A stretch of 64,000 nt of DNA from CAZGSN01 sp964371655 (GTDB lineage Bacteria > Desulfobacterota > Binatia > HRBIN30): contig CAYJOD010000010.1 of the NCBI GenBank assembly GCA_964371655.1, positions 1 through 64,000 of the forward strand, given 5' to 3'. Made by a program: the position numbers and the translations under genes. Shown one piece after another: positions 17,769 to 25,565 of the stretch (its first letter is position 1; each line of letters starts with the position of its first letter). The notes beneath the pieces are model-generated. The model saw nothing but the letters and a program-made list of their open reading frames with translations, ran no database searches and was not told the DNA's origin.

Positions 17769-17991
17769 CGTAGAGATCCATATCGGCGGTCTCCCAGTCT
17801 TGCGCAAATGGAGCCAGCCGCGCGCGCAGGTCTCGGGCTTGCTCCCCATCTATTCCCCGCGCGCGCAGATCGATTGCGTTGCTTGGCCCGAGGAACGTCA
17901 CGATCACCTGGGCCTCCTCCGGAACATCGGCCGGCCTCTCGCGCAACTCGACGTGGCCCTTGCGGTAAACTCCTTCGACACTGGTCAGCAT
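17737..17991 (-). CDS. Small antitoxin-like partner of the MazF-type toxin
   Basis: An 84-residue protein, MLTSVEGVYRKGHVELRERP and EEAQVIVTFLGP at the start resembling antitoxin families that begin with a short beta region (AbrB-like or DUF104-like), then an acidic, disordered C-terminus rich in Asp and Tyr that would bind the toxin. A GGAGGAG site precedes the ATG. Position before a MazF gene with overlapping frames is the main evidence for the role. Confidence 0.75.
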   Translation of the reverse strand: MLTSVEGVYRKGHVELRERPADVPEEAQVIVTFLGPSNAIDLRARGIDGEQARDLRARLAPFAQDWETADMDLYDDYDAAKSKR

Positions 17992-18109
17992 TTTTGGGTG
18001 ATCTCCTCCAACGAACAGATAACATACCAGATCTACCCGTCGTCAACCGCCTGCCGGAATTGGCACTTGCGTGGCCGATCGGCGTTGTGCCGGTGATGAA
18101 CACGCGCCG

Positions 18110-18409
18110 TTACGCAGAAGCCTGCTTGAAGAGCGAGCGCGCCTTGGCCTGCAGGATCGTGACGAAATGGAACGCCGAGCGATAGGTGTCCTACTCGGCC
18201 CGTTCACGCTCGTTCAGCCGACCTTCGTTGGCCTTGCCGGCGAGCTCGTCAACGCGCGCTTGCATGTCCGGATCCGCTCGCAAATTGGAGATCCGTCTGG
18301 CGACCTCCGGAGTCAAGCAGTGGGTGAACGGGTCGAGGACGCGGTCGAGCACGTCAGTCTGCACACTCTCGATCATCGCCAGCCCTTTAGCACGCATCGG
18401 AAGGTTCAA
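18110..18409 (-). pseudogene. Small antitoxin-like gene interrupted by an in-frame TAG
   Basis: The first 72 codons encode a small helical protein (LDPFTHCLTPEVARRISNLR, VDELAGKANEGRLNERERAE) of a family common in deltaproteobacteria and cyanobacteria, whose members normally continue AEY....FxxILQAKAR. Here a TAG (18193-18191) stands exactly where the Tyr codon is expected. After it the same frame continues DTYRSAFHFVTILQAKARSL and ends at TAA (18112-18110). A single base change (TAC or TAT to TAG) would explain this. Whether the short form works, or the stop is read through, is unknown. Confidence 0.75.
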
Positions 18410-18425
18410 GCAAAGGTAGAGTCAG

Positions 18426-18612
18426 CACCTGAGATTCGGAGCAGGTTTGAGCCTCTGATCGTAGCCGCGCTCGCCAGAGCGTGGAGGCAAGGCGTTTGCC
18501 ATTCCGTCCGACGGCCACCGTCTTCCTCCTTCGCCTTTCGGCTACGGAGGACGGGAGCGACGGCGGCTACGCTCATCGTTCTCGCAACGCTCGCCACGGG
18601 CGGGCGCATCGA
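18426..18612. repeat. Hairpin-type dispersed repeat next to helicase end
   Basis: Begins CCTGAGATTCGGAGCAGG and includes GTAGCCGCGCTCGCCAGAGC, the internal hairpin TCCTCCTTCGCC/GGCTACGGAGGA and a final GACGGCGGCTACG. It is an inverted relative of bases 51-180 and a direct relative of 8318-8785. Confidence 0.8.
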
Positions 18613-21336
18613 TTACGTCTCCTTCAGCGCGGCGTTGATATCGAGGGCGACGAGCTGGAGTAGCTCGGCGTCCTTCATCTCGGTCAGCACTACCTCGGCG
18701 CCACCTTCGAGCAAGTCCTGCGACAGCTGCAGCTTCGATTCGATCAGTTGATCGATCTTGTCCTCGATCGTTCCGCGGCACACGAACTTGTGCACGAGGA
18801 CGTTCTTGGTCTGGCCGATGCGGAAGGCGCGGTCTGTCGCCTGGTTTTCCACCGCCGGGTTCCACCAGCGATCGAAGTGCACGACATGCGCGGCGGCGGT
18901 GAGGTTGAGCCCGGAGCCGCCCGCTTTGAGCGAAAGCACGAAGAACGGCACGGCCTCGTCTTCCTGGAAGCGGCGCACCAACTCCTGGCGGTGCTTCACC
19001 TGGGTCTCGCCATGGAGCACCAGACCGGGGCGTCCGAACACCGAGCCGAGGAACGCGACCAGGGGAGCGGTTACCTCGCGGAACTGGGTGAAGACGAGCA
19101 CCTTCTCCTGCTTGGCGGCGATGACCTCGGCAAGGTCGCGCAGGCGTGCCCACTTGCCGCTGTCGGCCTCGCTCCAGTCGCCGTCGCCGAGCCATTGCGA
19201 CGGGTGGTTGCAGATCTGCTTGAAGCGCATCAGAAACGACAAGACGACGCCGCGACGGCGAATGCCCTCCGCGGTCTTCTTCAATTGCTCGGAGAGCTCC
19301 TTCACCGCCTGCTGATAAAGCGCCGCCTGCTTGCGGCTGAGCTGGCAGAAGGCCTTCATCTCGGTCTTGTCGGGCAAGTCGGCGATGACACTCTTGTCGA
19401 TCTTCATGCGCCGCAGGATGTACGGACGTACCAGCTCGCGCAGTGGGCCGTACGGGTTGTGGGTCCTGGCGGCGAGATTCTTGGCGAGGGTGGTGAACTG
19501 CTTGGCTGAGCCGAGCAAGCCGGGGTTGAGGAAGTCGAAGATGGACCACAGGTCTCCGAGGCGATTCTCGATCGGCGTGCCGGTGAGGGCGAAGCGCGAG
19601 CGCGCCTCGAGCTTCTTGGCCGCGCGCGTCTGCTTGGCCTGCGGGTTCTTGATCGCCTGCGCCTCATCGAGAGCCACCAGCTGCCAGCGCGTCTGCGCCA
19701 GCCACGGCAGACGCAGCAGCGAGCCGTAGCTGGTGATGACCAAATCAAAATCCGCGACACGCTGGGCATCGAGCCCCTTGAGCTCGGCGGCCGCGAGCGC
19801 CGAGGGATGGGCGATCAGCGTTTTCACGCTTGGCGTGAAGCGCTCGATCTCCGCAGCCCAATTTGCCAGAAGCGACGCGGGAGCAACGAGAAGGCTTGGC
19901 CGGCCCTCGCCCTTCGCCTCGCGCTTGAGAACCAGGAGCAGCGACAGCACCTGGATAGTCTTTCCCAAACCCATGTCGTCAGCGAGACAAGCGCCGAGAC
20001 CGAGCTTGGCCAGCAGATAGAGCCACTGCATGCCCACCTGCTGGTAGGGTCGCAAGCGACCGTTGAGCGCGGCACCGGGCTCGACGCGAGCCAGCCCCTG
20101 CGGGCTGCGTAGGCCCTTCAATGTTTCGGCGAGCCAGGGGCCGGCGACTACCTGGGACCAGTCTGCGTCGCTGCCACCCTCGCCCTCCGCGGCGACCGCG
20201 GTGCCGGCAAGCATGCGCATGGCCTCGGCAAAGCTGAGACCATTGTCAGCGGCGGCGCGCTCCACCTTACGGAAGTGATCGAGCGTTCGACCCAGTCGCT
20301 CACGATCGATCTCGACCCAGCGCCCGCGCACCAGCGCGAGCCCGTCGGAGCTAGCGAGAAGCGCCGCGATCTCGGCGGCGCTCAGGCGCTCGCCGTCGAG
20401 AGTGACCTCCATTTGAAAATCGAGAAGCGCGTCCTGGCCCAGCCCCGACGCTTGGTTACCGCCGACGGTAGCGGTCACCTTCGGCCGCGGCGGACGATTG
20501 GACCTCCACGCCGCGGGCATGCGTACGACGACACCGGCGCTCTCCAACAAGGGGACATCCGCGAGGAACCTGAAGGCCTGCCCCGACAGCCAACGCATGG
20601 GATGGAAGATCTCCCCCGCATCGACCATGGCTTTCAGCCAGGCGCAGCTCTCGGCCGCGCGCTGCACCGGGAGCAGCAACGACAACAGACGATCCTTGTT
20701 GGCGGCGCCGGCGTACTCGCGCAGAGCCTGCCCCAGTGGCAGGTGTTGGGCGCGGGCGTGCGCCGATAGGCGCGTTGTGTAGGTCGCCAGGAAGGCAAAC
20801 GGCGCCGCCTCGTCCTTGCGGTTCTCGGCGAGGTTGAAGTGGACGCGACCGATGCGGTTCCAGGCCGGGTTGTAGAGCTTGAGGCAGTCTTGGATCGAAC
20901 CCTTCGAGGTATCGAGCTCGGAGACGAACGCCGCCTCGAGCTCTCCCCACAAGGCGTGCAATACCGCTGCCGTCAGGTATTCGGCGCCGGTCATGGCCGG
21001 CGCCGAGGCGGCCAGCAACTCGATCTCGTCTACGGGCGGAGCGGCGATGTGTACCGCGGCGCGGTGCGCCCCCGTGCCGCGCTCTTCGGCGTCCGGCAAC
21101 GTGCACAACGCGGTCACGTAGCGGGTGCCGAATTCACGCCAGTACGCGAGCACCGGCGGAAGCGGGGTTCCGACCTCGCCGGCACCGAGCCGCAGCAGTC
21201 CGTGCCCCGAGCCGCGCGCGAATGCCTCCTGGAGTCGCTGCGCCAGCCCTGGCTCCAACGCCGGCGCGTCGTCTATCGGTTCCAAGACGAGACACCCGTG
21301 CGGGGTGAGAATGGGGGAGAGACAGACTGGATCCAT
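18613..21336 (-). CDS. SNF2-family DNA-dependent ATPase/helicase
   Basis: A 907-residue Swi2/Snf2 ATPase. After a bacterial SNF2-associated N-terminal half, the motor begins near residue 430: motif I DDMGLGKT (Lys459), motif II DEAQ (Asp557-), then the C-terminal RecA lobe with KVLVFTQFREV, SLKAGGSGLNLT and DRAFRIGQTKNV. Such enzymes translocate on double-stranded DNA and remodel protein-DNA complexes; bacterial ones are linked to repair or transcription recycling. Its usual neighbour, a SWIM protein, lies about 1.3 kb downstream, separated by a toxin-antitoxin module and repeats. The start is the ATG at 21336 (MDPVCLSPILTPHGC). Confidence 0.93.
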   Translation of the reverse strand: MDPVCLSPILTPHGCLVLEPIDDAPALEPGLAQRLQEAFARGSGHGLLRLGAGEVGTPLPPVLAYWREFGTRYVTALCTLPDAEERGTGAHRAAVHIAAPPVDEIELLAASAPAMTGAEYLTAAVLHALWGELEAAFVSELDTSKGSIQDCLKLYNPAWNRIGRVHFNLAENRKDEAAPFAFLATYTTRLSAHARAQHLPLGQALREYAGAANKDRLLSLLLPVQRAAESCAWLKAMVDAGEIFHPMRWLSGQAFRFLADVPLLESAGVVVRMPAAWRSNRPPRPKVTATVGGNQASGLGQDALLDFQMEVTLDGERLSAAEIAALLASSDGLALVRGRWVEIDRERLGRTLDHFRKVERAAADNGLSFAEAMRMLAGTAVAAEGEGGSDADWSQVVAGPWLAETLKGLRSPQGLARVEPGAALNGRLRPYQQVGMQWLYLLAKLGLGACLADDMGLGKTIQVLSLLLVLKREAKGEGRPSLLVAPASLLANWAAEIERFTPSVKTLIAHPSALAAAELKGLDAQRVADFDLVITSYGSLLRLPWLAQTRWQLVALDEAQAIKNPQAKQTRAAKKLEARSRFALTGTPIENRLGDLWSIFDFLNPGLLGSAKQFTTLAKNLAARTHNPYGPLRELVRPYILRRMKIDKSVIADLPDKTEMKAFCQLSRKQAALYQQAVKELSEQLKKTAEGIRRRGVVLSFLMRFKQICNHPSQWLGDGDWSEADSGKWARLRDLAEVIAAKQEKVLVFTQFREVTAPLVAFLGSVFGRPGLVLHGETQVKHRQELVRRFQEDEAVPFFVLSLKAGGSGLNLTAAAHVVHFDRWWNPAVENQATDRAFRIGQTKNVLVHKFVCRGTIEDKIDQLIESKLQLSQDLLEGGAEVVLTEMKDAELLQLVALDINAALKET

Positions 21337-21502
21337 CGCGGTCGATTACTCTTTACGTGCCGCCACGACGCGGACAGATCCTCGGCTTCGACATTGCAGA
21401 TTCACCAGGAATTCGGTTGGGCGCGCTTATCGGTGATTTGCTCGAGACGTGCAACGTTAGGGCAACCCAGAGCGGCGCCAAACGCGGCCTGCAGTCCCCA
21501 TG

Positions 21503-21611
21503 CACCGCTCCCTCACGGTCGCGGCTCTGGTCGATATCTCACCAAACGTATGTCTCGAGGCCAGCGCAGAGCCGCGACCGTGAGGGAGCGGTGATTCGTG
21601 GGACATCCCAC
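21503..21611. repeat. 27-bp perfect inverted repeat (CACCGCTCCCTCACGGTC family)
   Basis: Bases 21503-21529 are perfectly inverted at 21567-21593, with 37 bp between. The right half, continuing GATTCGTGGGACATCCCAC, recurs at 29765-29807 with three mismatches in 43 bases. The gap 21337-21949 contains no gene. Confidence 0.85.
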
Positions 21612-21740
21612 GCGCTGCTGGTGTCAGACGTCTATCCTTCCATCCACGCCACCGTCTGGCGAGGTTATCTCAAAACCCACCGAACAGGGCGCGCCGCCGC
21701 GCGCCCCTACGAGAGAACCGAGGGACACCCCCAGCCCGAG

Positions 21741-21830
21741 GGGGGCGCGGGGGGGCGCCCCCCCCCCCCCCCAAAAAAAAACCCACCCCCCCCCCCCGGC
21801 CGGGGGGGGGGGGGGGGGCCCCCCCCCCCT
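21741..21830. other. Extreme poly-G/poly-C/poly-A tract
   Basis: A 90-bp stretch made almost entirely of runs of G, C and A, including runs of about 14-18 identical bases. Open frames across it are low-complexity Pro/Gly. It may be a real slippage-prone locus, but such runs often mark poorly resolved sequence. Confidence 0.6.
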
Positions 21831-21949
21831 GCCAGTGGTGAGACAACCTCTGGCGACGGCGGCGACGTGTGCACACACAGAGGCAGAGGCACAGGCAGAG
21901 ACATAGGCATAGACACGTCTGGCTCGCCGGGCGAGCGACTGGTAACCAG

Positions 21950-24169
21950 ATGGGCATGCAGCTCCCGCGGTCAAAGCTCCTTCACATCCACATCGCCGGC
22001 GCGCTGGCGGTGCTTCACGTCGGCTGCGCGAGTGCGGTCCCGGTAGCAGCCAAGCACGGAGAAGCGCAGAAGCGTCCGCCGGCATCGATCTTCGTGCACG
22101 AGAGCTCTGGGCGGTCGCTGGCGGCGTGGCCGATCAGCGGCGGCTTTCCGTTTGCGCAGGGCACGGTGCGCGATTCCGACAAGCTGAGACTGACGGCGGC
22201 GGGCCAGCCGCTGCCGGTCCAGAGCCGCGTTCTCAGTCACTGGCCGGACGGCAGCGTGCGCTGGGTTCTGCTCGACTGGCAGGCCGATCTCAAAGCAACC
22301 CAGACCGCCGAGTTTCACGTCGACAGCGCGGCAGCACCAGCGCCGGTCCGGTCCGTGCGCGTGCAAGAGTCGAAGGCCGGAGTCGACGTCGACAGCGGAC
22401 CTCTACGCTTCCGCATACCCAAGACCAGCGCGGCGTTGATCGAGGACATCAAGCTCAACGGCCGCCCCGCCACCAGCGGACCGGTGACATGCTTCCTCAG
22501 CATCGACGGCAAGCGCAACCCGTGTCAGGCGCCGACCTCGGTGCGGGTCATCGACGCCGGTCCACTACGCGCCCGCATCGAGATCCGCGGCGCCTATGCC
22601 GATCGCTTCGTCTACGTGGTGCGCGTCGACGCTTATGCCGGCCAGCCGTTCGTGCGTGTCTTCCACACCTTCGAGCAACACAGCACCGAGCCGTACGTCA
22701 ATGTCCAACAGATCGCGATCGAGATACCGGTCGCGACCGCCACCACCTACCGCTTCGGCGTCGAGGACGGGAAGCCGATCGCCGGCAGCGTGCCGGCCGC
22801 GGGCGTCACCCTCGTACAACCCGACAACCTCGGATTCGTCGTCGACGGCAAAGCCTTCGCCGGGCATGCCGCCGGATGGGCAGCGCTTCAGGGGGCAGAG
22901 CAGGGCCTGGCAATCGCGGCCCGCTATTTCTGGCAGGAGTATCCGAAGAGCATCGAGCTGCGCCGCGATCGTGTCACCTACAACCTGTGGGCCGCACCGG
23001 CCGCGGCGGTAACCCCGGCGAAGATCGGCAGCGGCGCGGCAAAGACGCACGAGCTCGCCCTCTACTTCTCGGAGAAGGAGCCGGAGGCGACGCTGATCGA
23101 GGCTCTGCGCTCCCCTTCTTTGCCGTACGCCAATCCCGCCTGGACCGCGCACACCCAGGCTTTACGCAACGCGCTCGCGCCCGACGCCGGCGCCAAGACC
23201 TTTCTCCAGCAGCTCGACGACGGCTACCGGCGACAAGCTGCGTTCGCAAGCCGCGAGCGCTGGGACGACAGCGGCTCGGCCACCTGTGCGCCGCCGCAAC
23301 CCGAACGCCCACGCAGCGGTTTCTTCGGGATGTTCAATTGGGGCGACTGGAACTATGCCGGCTACCACGACACCACCAAGGGCTGCGACGCCTGGGGCAA
23401 CCTCGAATACGACAAGACGCAGGTGCTTGCCTTGGCGTTCGCCGCTACCGGCAAGGCTCCCTACGCCGACGACATGGTGGCGTCGGCACGCCATTTCATG
23501 GACGTCGACACCATCCACTTCTGCGTGCAACGACCGCAGTGGGTCGGCATGAACCATCCGAAGAACCCATTGCACTTCACGTTCGAACTGGGCGGCATCG
23601 ACCTCGGCCACACCTGGATCGAAGGCCTGCTCTCCTATTACGTGCTCAGCGGCGACGAGCGCGCCCTCACCGCGGCGCGCGGCATTGCCGACTATCTGGT
23701 CACCCGCATTCGCCGCGGCAATGTGAAGGGCAACCCACGGCAGTGGGGCTGGCCGCAGATTGCTCTGGTGGCCATGTACGAAGCGAGCGGCGAAGACGTC
23801 TATCGCCAAGCCGCCCTCGCTTACGCACGCGGCGGCATGGCGGCGCATCCACCCGATCGCATCCGCGATTGGAAGCTCGGCATCCTGGCCGAGAGCCTCG
23901 CCTACACCGACTCGGTGACCACCGACGCGCAGATCCGCGACTGGCTATCGCGCTATGCCGCCGCGGTCACCGCCTACAGTGCAGCGGCCGATCGGCGCTT
24001 CATGCCGGCACTCGCCTACGTCGGACGTGTCAGCCACAAACCCGAATACACCAAAGCGGCGCTGGATTCGGCGCAACACCTCGTCTTCGGCAACTGGGCC
24101 AAGCCGTTTACGATCGCGGGCCGCGTCGGCTTCAGCGTGCTCGGTGCAAGCGGCCAGAAGGAACAGTAG
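21950..24169 (+). CDS. Secreted PcRGLX/YetA-like (rhamnogalacturonan-lyase-like) protein
   Basis: From the ATG at 21950 the protein has 739 residues; the alternative ATG at 21956 differs by two. The 27 codons further upstream are a hexamer-repeat artefact (QRHRQRHRHRH). A signal peptide is visible (LLHIHIAGALAVLHVGCASA). The N-terminal part has the RIFT-barrel pattern of PcRGLX/YetA-like proteins: WPISGGFPFAQGTV, LPVQSRVLSHWPDGSVRWVL. The middle and C-terminal parts (DWNYAGYHDTT, GGIDLGHTWIEGLLSYYVLS) look like an alpha/alpha toroid. Substrate is likely an acidic polysaccharide, by family analogy only. A strong terminator follows at 24265. Confidence 0.8.
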   Translation: MGMQLPRSKLLHIHIAGALAVLHVGCASAVPVAAKHGEAQKRPPASIFVHESSGRSLAAWPISGGFPFAQGTVRDSDKLRLTAAGQPLPVQSRVLSHWPDGSVRWVLLDWQADLKATQTAEFHVDSAAAPAPVRSVRVQESKAGVDVDSGPLRFRIPKTSAALIEDIKLNGRPATSGPVTCFLSIDGKRNPCQAPTSVRVIDAGPLRARIEIRGAYADRFVYVVRVDAYAGQPFVRVFHTFEQHSTEPYVNVQQIAIEIPVATATTYRFGVEDGKPIAGSVPAAGVTLVQPDNLGFVVDGKAFAGHAAGWAALQGAEQGLAIAARYFWQEYPKSIELRRDRVTYNLWAAPAAAVTPAKIGSGAAKTHELALYFSEKEPEATLIEALRSPSLPYANPAWTAHTQALRNALAPDAGAKTFLQQLDDGYRRQAAFASRERWDDSGSATCAPPQPERPRSGFFGMFNWGDWNYAGYHDTTKGCDAWGNLEYDKTQVLALAFAATGKAPYADDMVASARHFMDVDTIHFCVQRPQWVGMNHPKNPLHFTFELGGIDLGHTWIEGLLSYYVLSGDERALTAARGIADYLVTRIRRGNVKGNPRQWGWPQIALVAMYEASGEDVYRQAALAYARGGMAAHPPDRIRDWKLGILAESLAYTDSVTTDAQIRDWLSRYAAAVTAYSAAADRRFMPALAYVGRVSHKPEYTKAALDSAQHLVFGNWAKPFTIAGRVGFSVLGASGQKEQ

Positions 24170-24173
24170 GCAT

Positions 24174-24202
24174 CCGACCGATCGGTCGGATCGGTCGGAA
24201 TT
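24174..24202. repeat. CGATCGGTCGG palindromic repeat
   Basis: GACCGATCGGTCGGATCGG just after the stop codon; the same motif recurs at 63078-63120 and in a looser form at 44018-44052. Confidence 0.7.
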
Positions 24203-24264
24203 GCACAACCTTGACTCCCCGAGACCCTTGTGTTTTTACCCCGGCGCACGATCGGATACTTCGC

Positions 24265-24291
24265 AGGCACCGGCTCGGTGCCTATTTTTTT
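24265..24291 (+). terminator. Rho-independent terminator before queA
   Basis: AGGCACCG, loop GCT, CGGTGCCT, then A and seven T. A perfect 8-bp stem with a T run. It ends 12 bases before the queA ATG, so it either ends the PcRGLX-like transcript or attenuates queA. Confidence 0.85.
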
Positions 24292-24302
24292 GTGGATCTC
24301 GT

Positions 24303-25565
24303 ATGGACATGATCGCCGTTCCGAGCGAGCGCCGCGCAGGGGCTTTGAAGTTGTCGGACTTCGAGTTTCCGCTGCCGTCGGAGTTGATCGCGCAAGAACC
24401 GGCGCCGCGTCGCGATGCGGCGCGTCTGCTGGTGCTCGATCGCGCCAGCGACAGCATCGAGCATACGCACGTCTACGACCTGCCGCGGTTTCTGCGTGCG
24501 GGCGATCTGCTCGTCGTCAATGACACGCGCGTACTGCCGGCACGCATCTTCGGCCGCGGCCCAGCTGGCGGAGCGGTTGAGCTCTTGCTCATCCGACAAC
24601 AGACCCTATCGCCGAGTACGCCCGCAATCGAAGCGGCGGAGTCTGGAAGCACCCCCTCTCCCGCATCACCTGCGGGAGAGGGACGGGGTGAGGGATCCAA
24701 CTCTTCCCAACCCCTCCTCCACCCATCCGCGCCGCCTCGGTTCCCTCACCCTAACCCTCTCCCGCAAGTAATGCGGGCGAGGGGAGCTGTCCTTGAAGGG
24801 CCGACATGGCTGTGCATGGGGAAACCAGCGCAGCGGTTGCGCCTGGGGACGACCCTGCACTTCGGCGACTTGACGGCGACGGTTCTGGCGAAGGACGACG
24901 ACGGGACCTATGTGATCGAGTTCTCCGCTGCGGCAGCGCTGCAAGCGTTCCTCGCGCAACATGGCGAGGTGCCCTTACCGCCCTACATCGCGCGCCCGGA
25001 TGGGCCCCTGCCCTTCGATCGCGAGCGCTATCAAACCATCTTCGCCGCCAAGCCCGGAGCGATTGCGGCGCCGACCGCGGGCCTGCATTTCACCCCAGAG
25101 CTGCTCGGCGGAATCGAGGCAGGCGGAATCGGCCTGGCACGGGTGACGCTGCACGTCGGACCGGGCACCTTCCGGCCGATCCGCAGCAGCGATCCGGACG
25201 CCCACGTGATGGATCCGGAGTGGTGCGAGATACCGGAAGCGACAGTGGTGGCGATCCGCCGCACCAAGGCAGCCGGCGGCCGCATCGTTGCCGTGGGTAC
25301 GACGACGACGCGCGCGCTGGAGTCGAGCCTCGATACGAACGGCGAGTTGCAGAGCGGCGGCAGATGGGCGACGCGTTACATCCGGCCCGGCTACGGATTT
25401 CGAGTGATCGACTGTCTGTTCACGAACTTCCACCTGCCCGGTTCGACTCTCCTCCTCTTGGTCAGCGCTATTGCCGGGCGCGAGCACATACTCGCCGCGT
25501 ATGCCGAGGCCATCCGCCAGCGCTATCGTTTCTACAGCTATGGCGACGCGATGCTGATCCTATGA
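24303..25565 (+). CDS. queA: S-adenosylmethionine:tRNA ribosyltransferase-isomerase, with repeat insertion
   Basis: QueA transfers the ribosyl part of SAM to preQ1 in tRNA to form epoxyqueuosine. The start ATG at 24303 gives 420 residues; E. coli QueA has 356. Family motifs flank the insert: VVNDTRVLPARIFGR, then VPLPPYIARPDG, KPGAIAAPTAGLHFTPELL, VTLHVGPGTFRPIR, VGTTTTRALES, TNFHLPGSTLLLLVSA and YRFYSYGDAMLI. Residues about 117-163 are encoded by two palindromic repeat copies in frame (24652-24788), giving a Pro/Ser/Gly-rich loop that native QueA lacks. The stop overlaps the tgt start (ATGA). First gene of the queA-tgt-yajC-secD-secF operon. Confidence 0.93.
   Translation: MDMIAVPSERRAGALKLSDFEFPLPSELIAQEPAPRRDAARLLVLDRASDSIEHTHVYDLPRFLRAGDLLVVNDTRVLPARIFGRGPAGGAVELLLIRQQTLSPSTPAIEAAESGSTPSPASPAGEGRGEGSNSSQPLLHPSAPPRFPHPNPLPQVMRARGAVLEGPTWLCMGKPAQRLRLGTTLHFGDLTATVLAKDDDGTYVIEFSAAAALQAFLAQHGEVPLPPYIARPDGPLPFDRERYQTIFAAKPGAIAAPTAGLHFTPELLGGIEAGGIGLARVTLHVGPGTFRPIRSSDPDAHVMDPEWCEIPEATVVAIRRTKAAGGRIVAVGTTTTRALESSLDTNGELQSGGRWATRYIRPGYGFRVIDCLFTNFHLPGSTLLLLVSAIAGREHILAAYAEAIRQRYRFYSYGDAMLIL
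24652..24788. mobile_element. Inverted pair of CCCTCTCCCGC palindromic repeats inside queA
   Basis: Copy A (24652-24697) reads CCCTCTCCCGCATCACCTGC then GGGAGAGGGACGGGGTGAGG; copy B (24742-24788) reads CCCTCACCCTAACCCTCTCC then CGCAAGTAATGCGGGCGAGG. Copy B matches intergenic copies at 48741-48790 and 60001-60051; shorter copies lie at 29879-29910 and 48470-48498. The two copies are in opposite orientation and keep the queA frame open. Confidence 0.88.

Noticed and set aside
17992..18109. Continuation of the interrupted small gene as a fused partner enzyme
   Set aside because: After the TAA at 18112-18110 the frame has only about two dozen codons and no HNH or other motif.
21869..21949. N-terminal extension QRHRQRHRHRH of the PcRGLX-like protein
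   Set aside because: Encoded by an imperfect AGGCAGAGGCAC-type short repeat, precedes a proper signal peptide at 21950.
21670..21957. Pro/Gly-rich open frames across the homopolymer tract
   Set aside because: Open only because the tract is G/C homopolymer; no start site or conserved sequence.
23955..24302. Upstream extension of queA
   Set aside because: The first 116 codons overlap the previous gene and a terminator and lack similarity to QueA; the family N-terminus begins at 24303.
22126..24312. 728-codon frame overlapping the PcRGLX-like gene in another frame
   Set aside because: Arg-rich low-information translation; the alternative frame has a signal peptide and family motifs.
24806..25561. 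Upstream extension of tgt
   Set aside because: Shadow frame inside queA; the TGT start at 25562 overlaps the queA stop in the usual coupled way.
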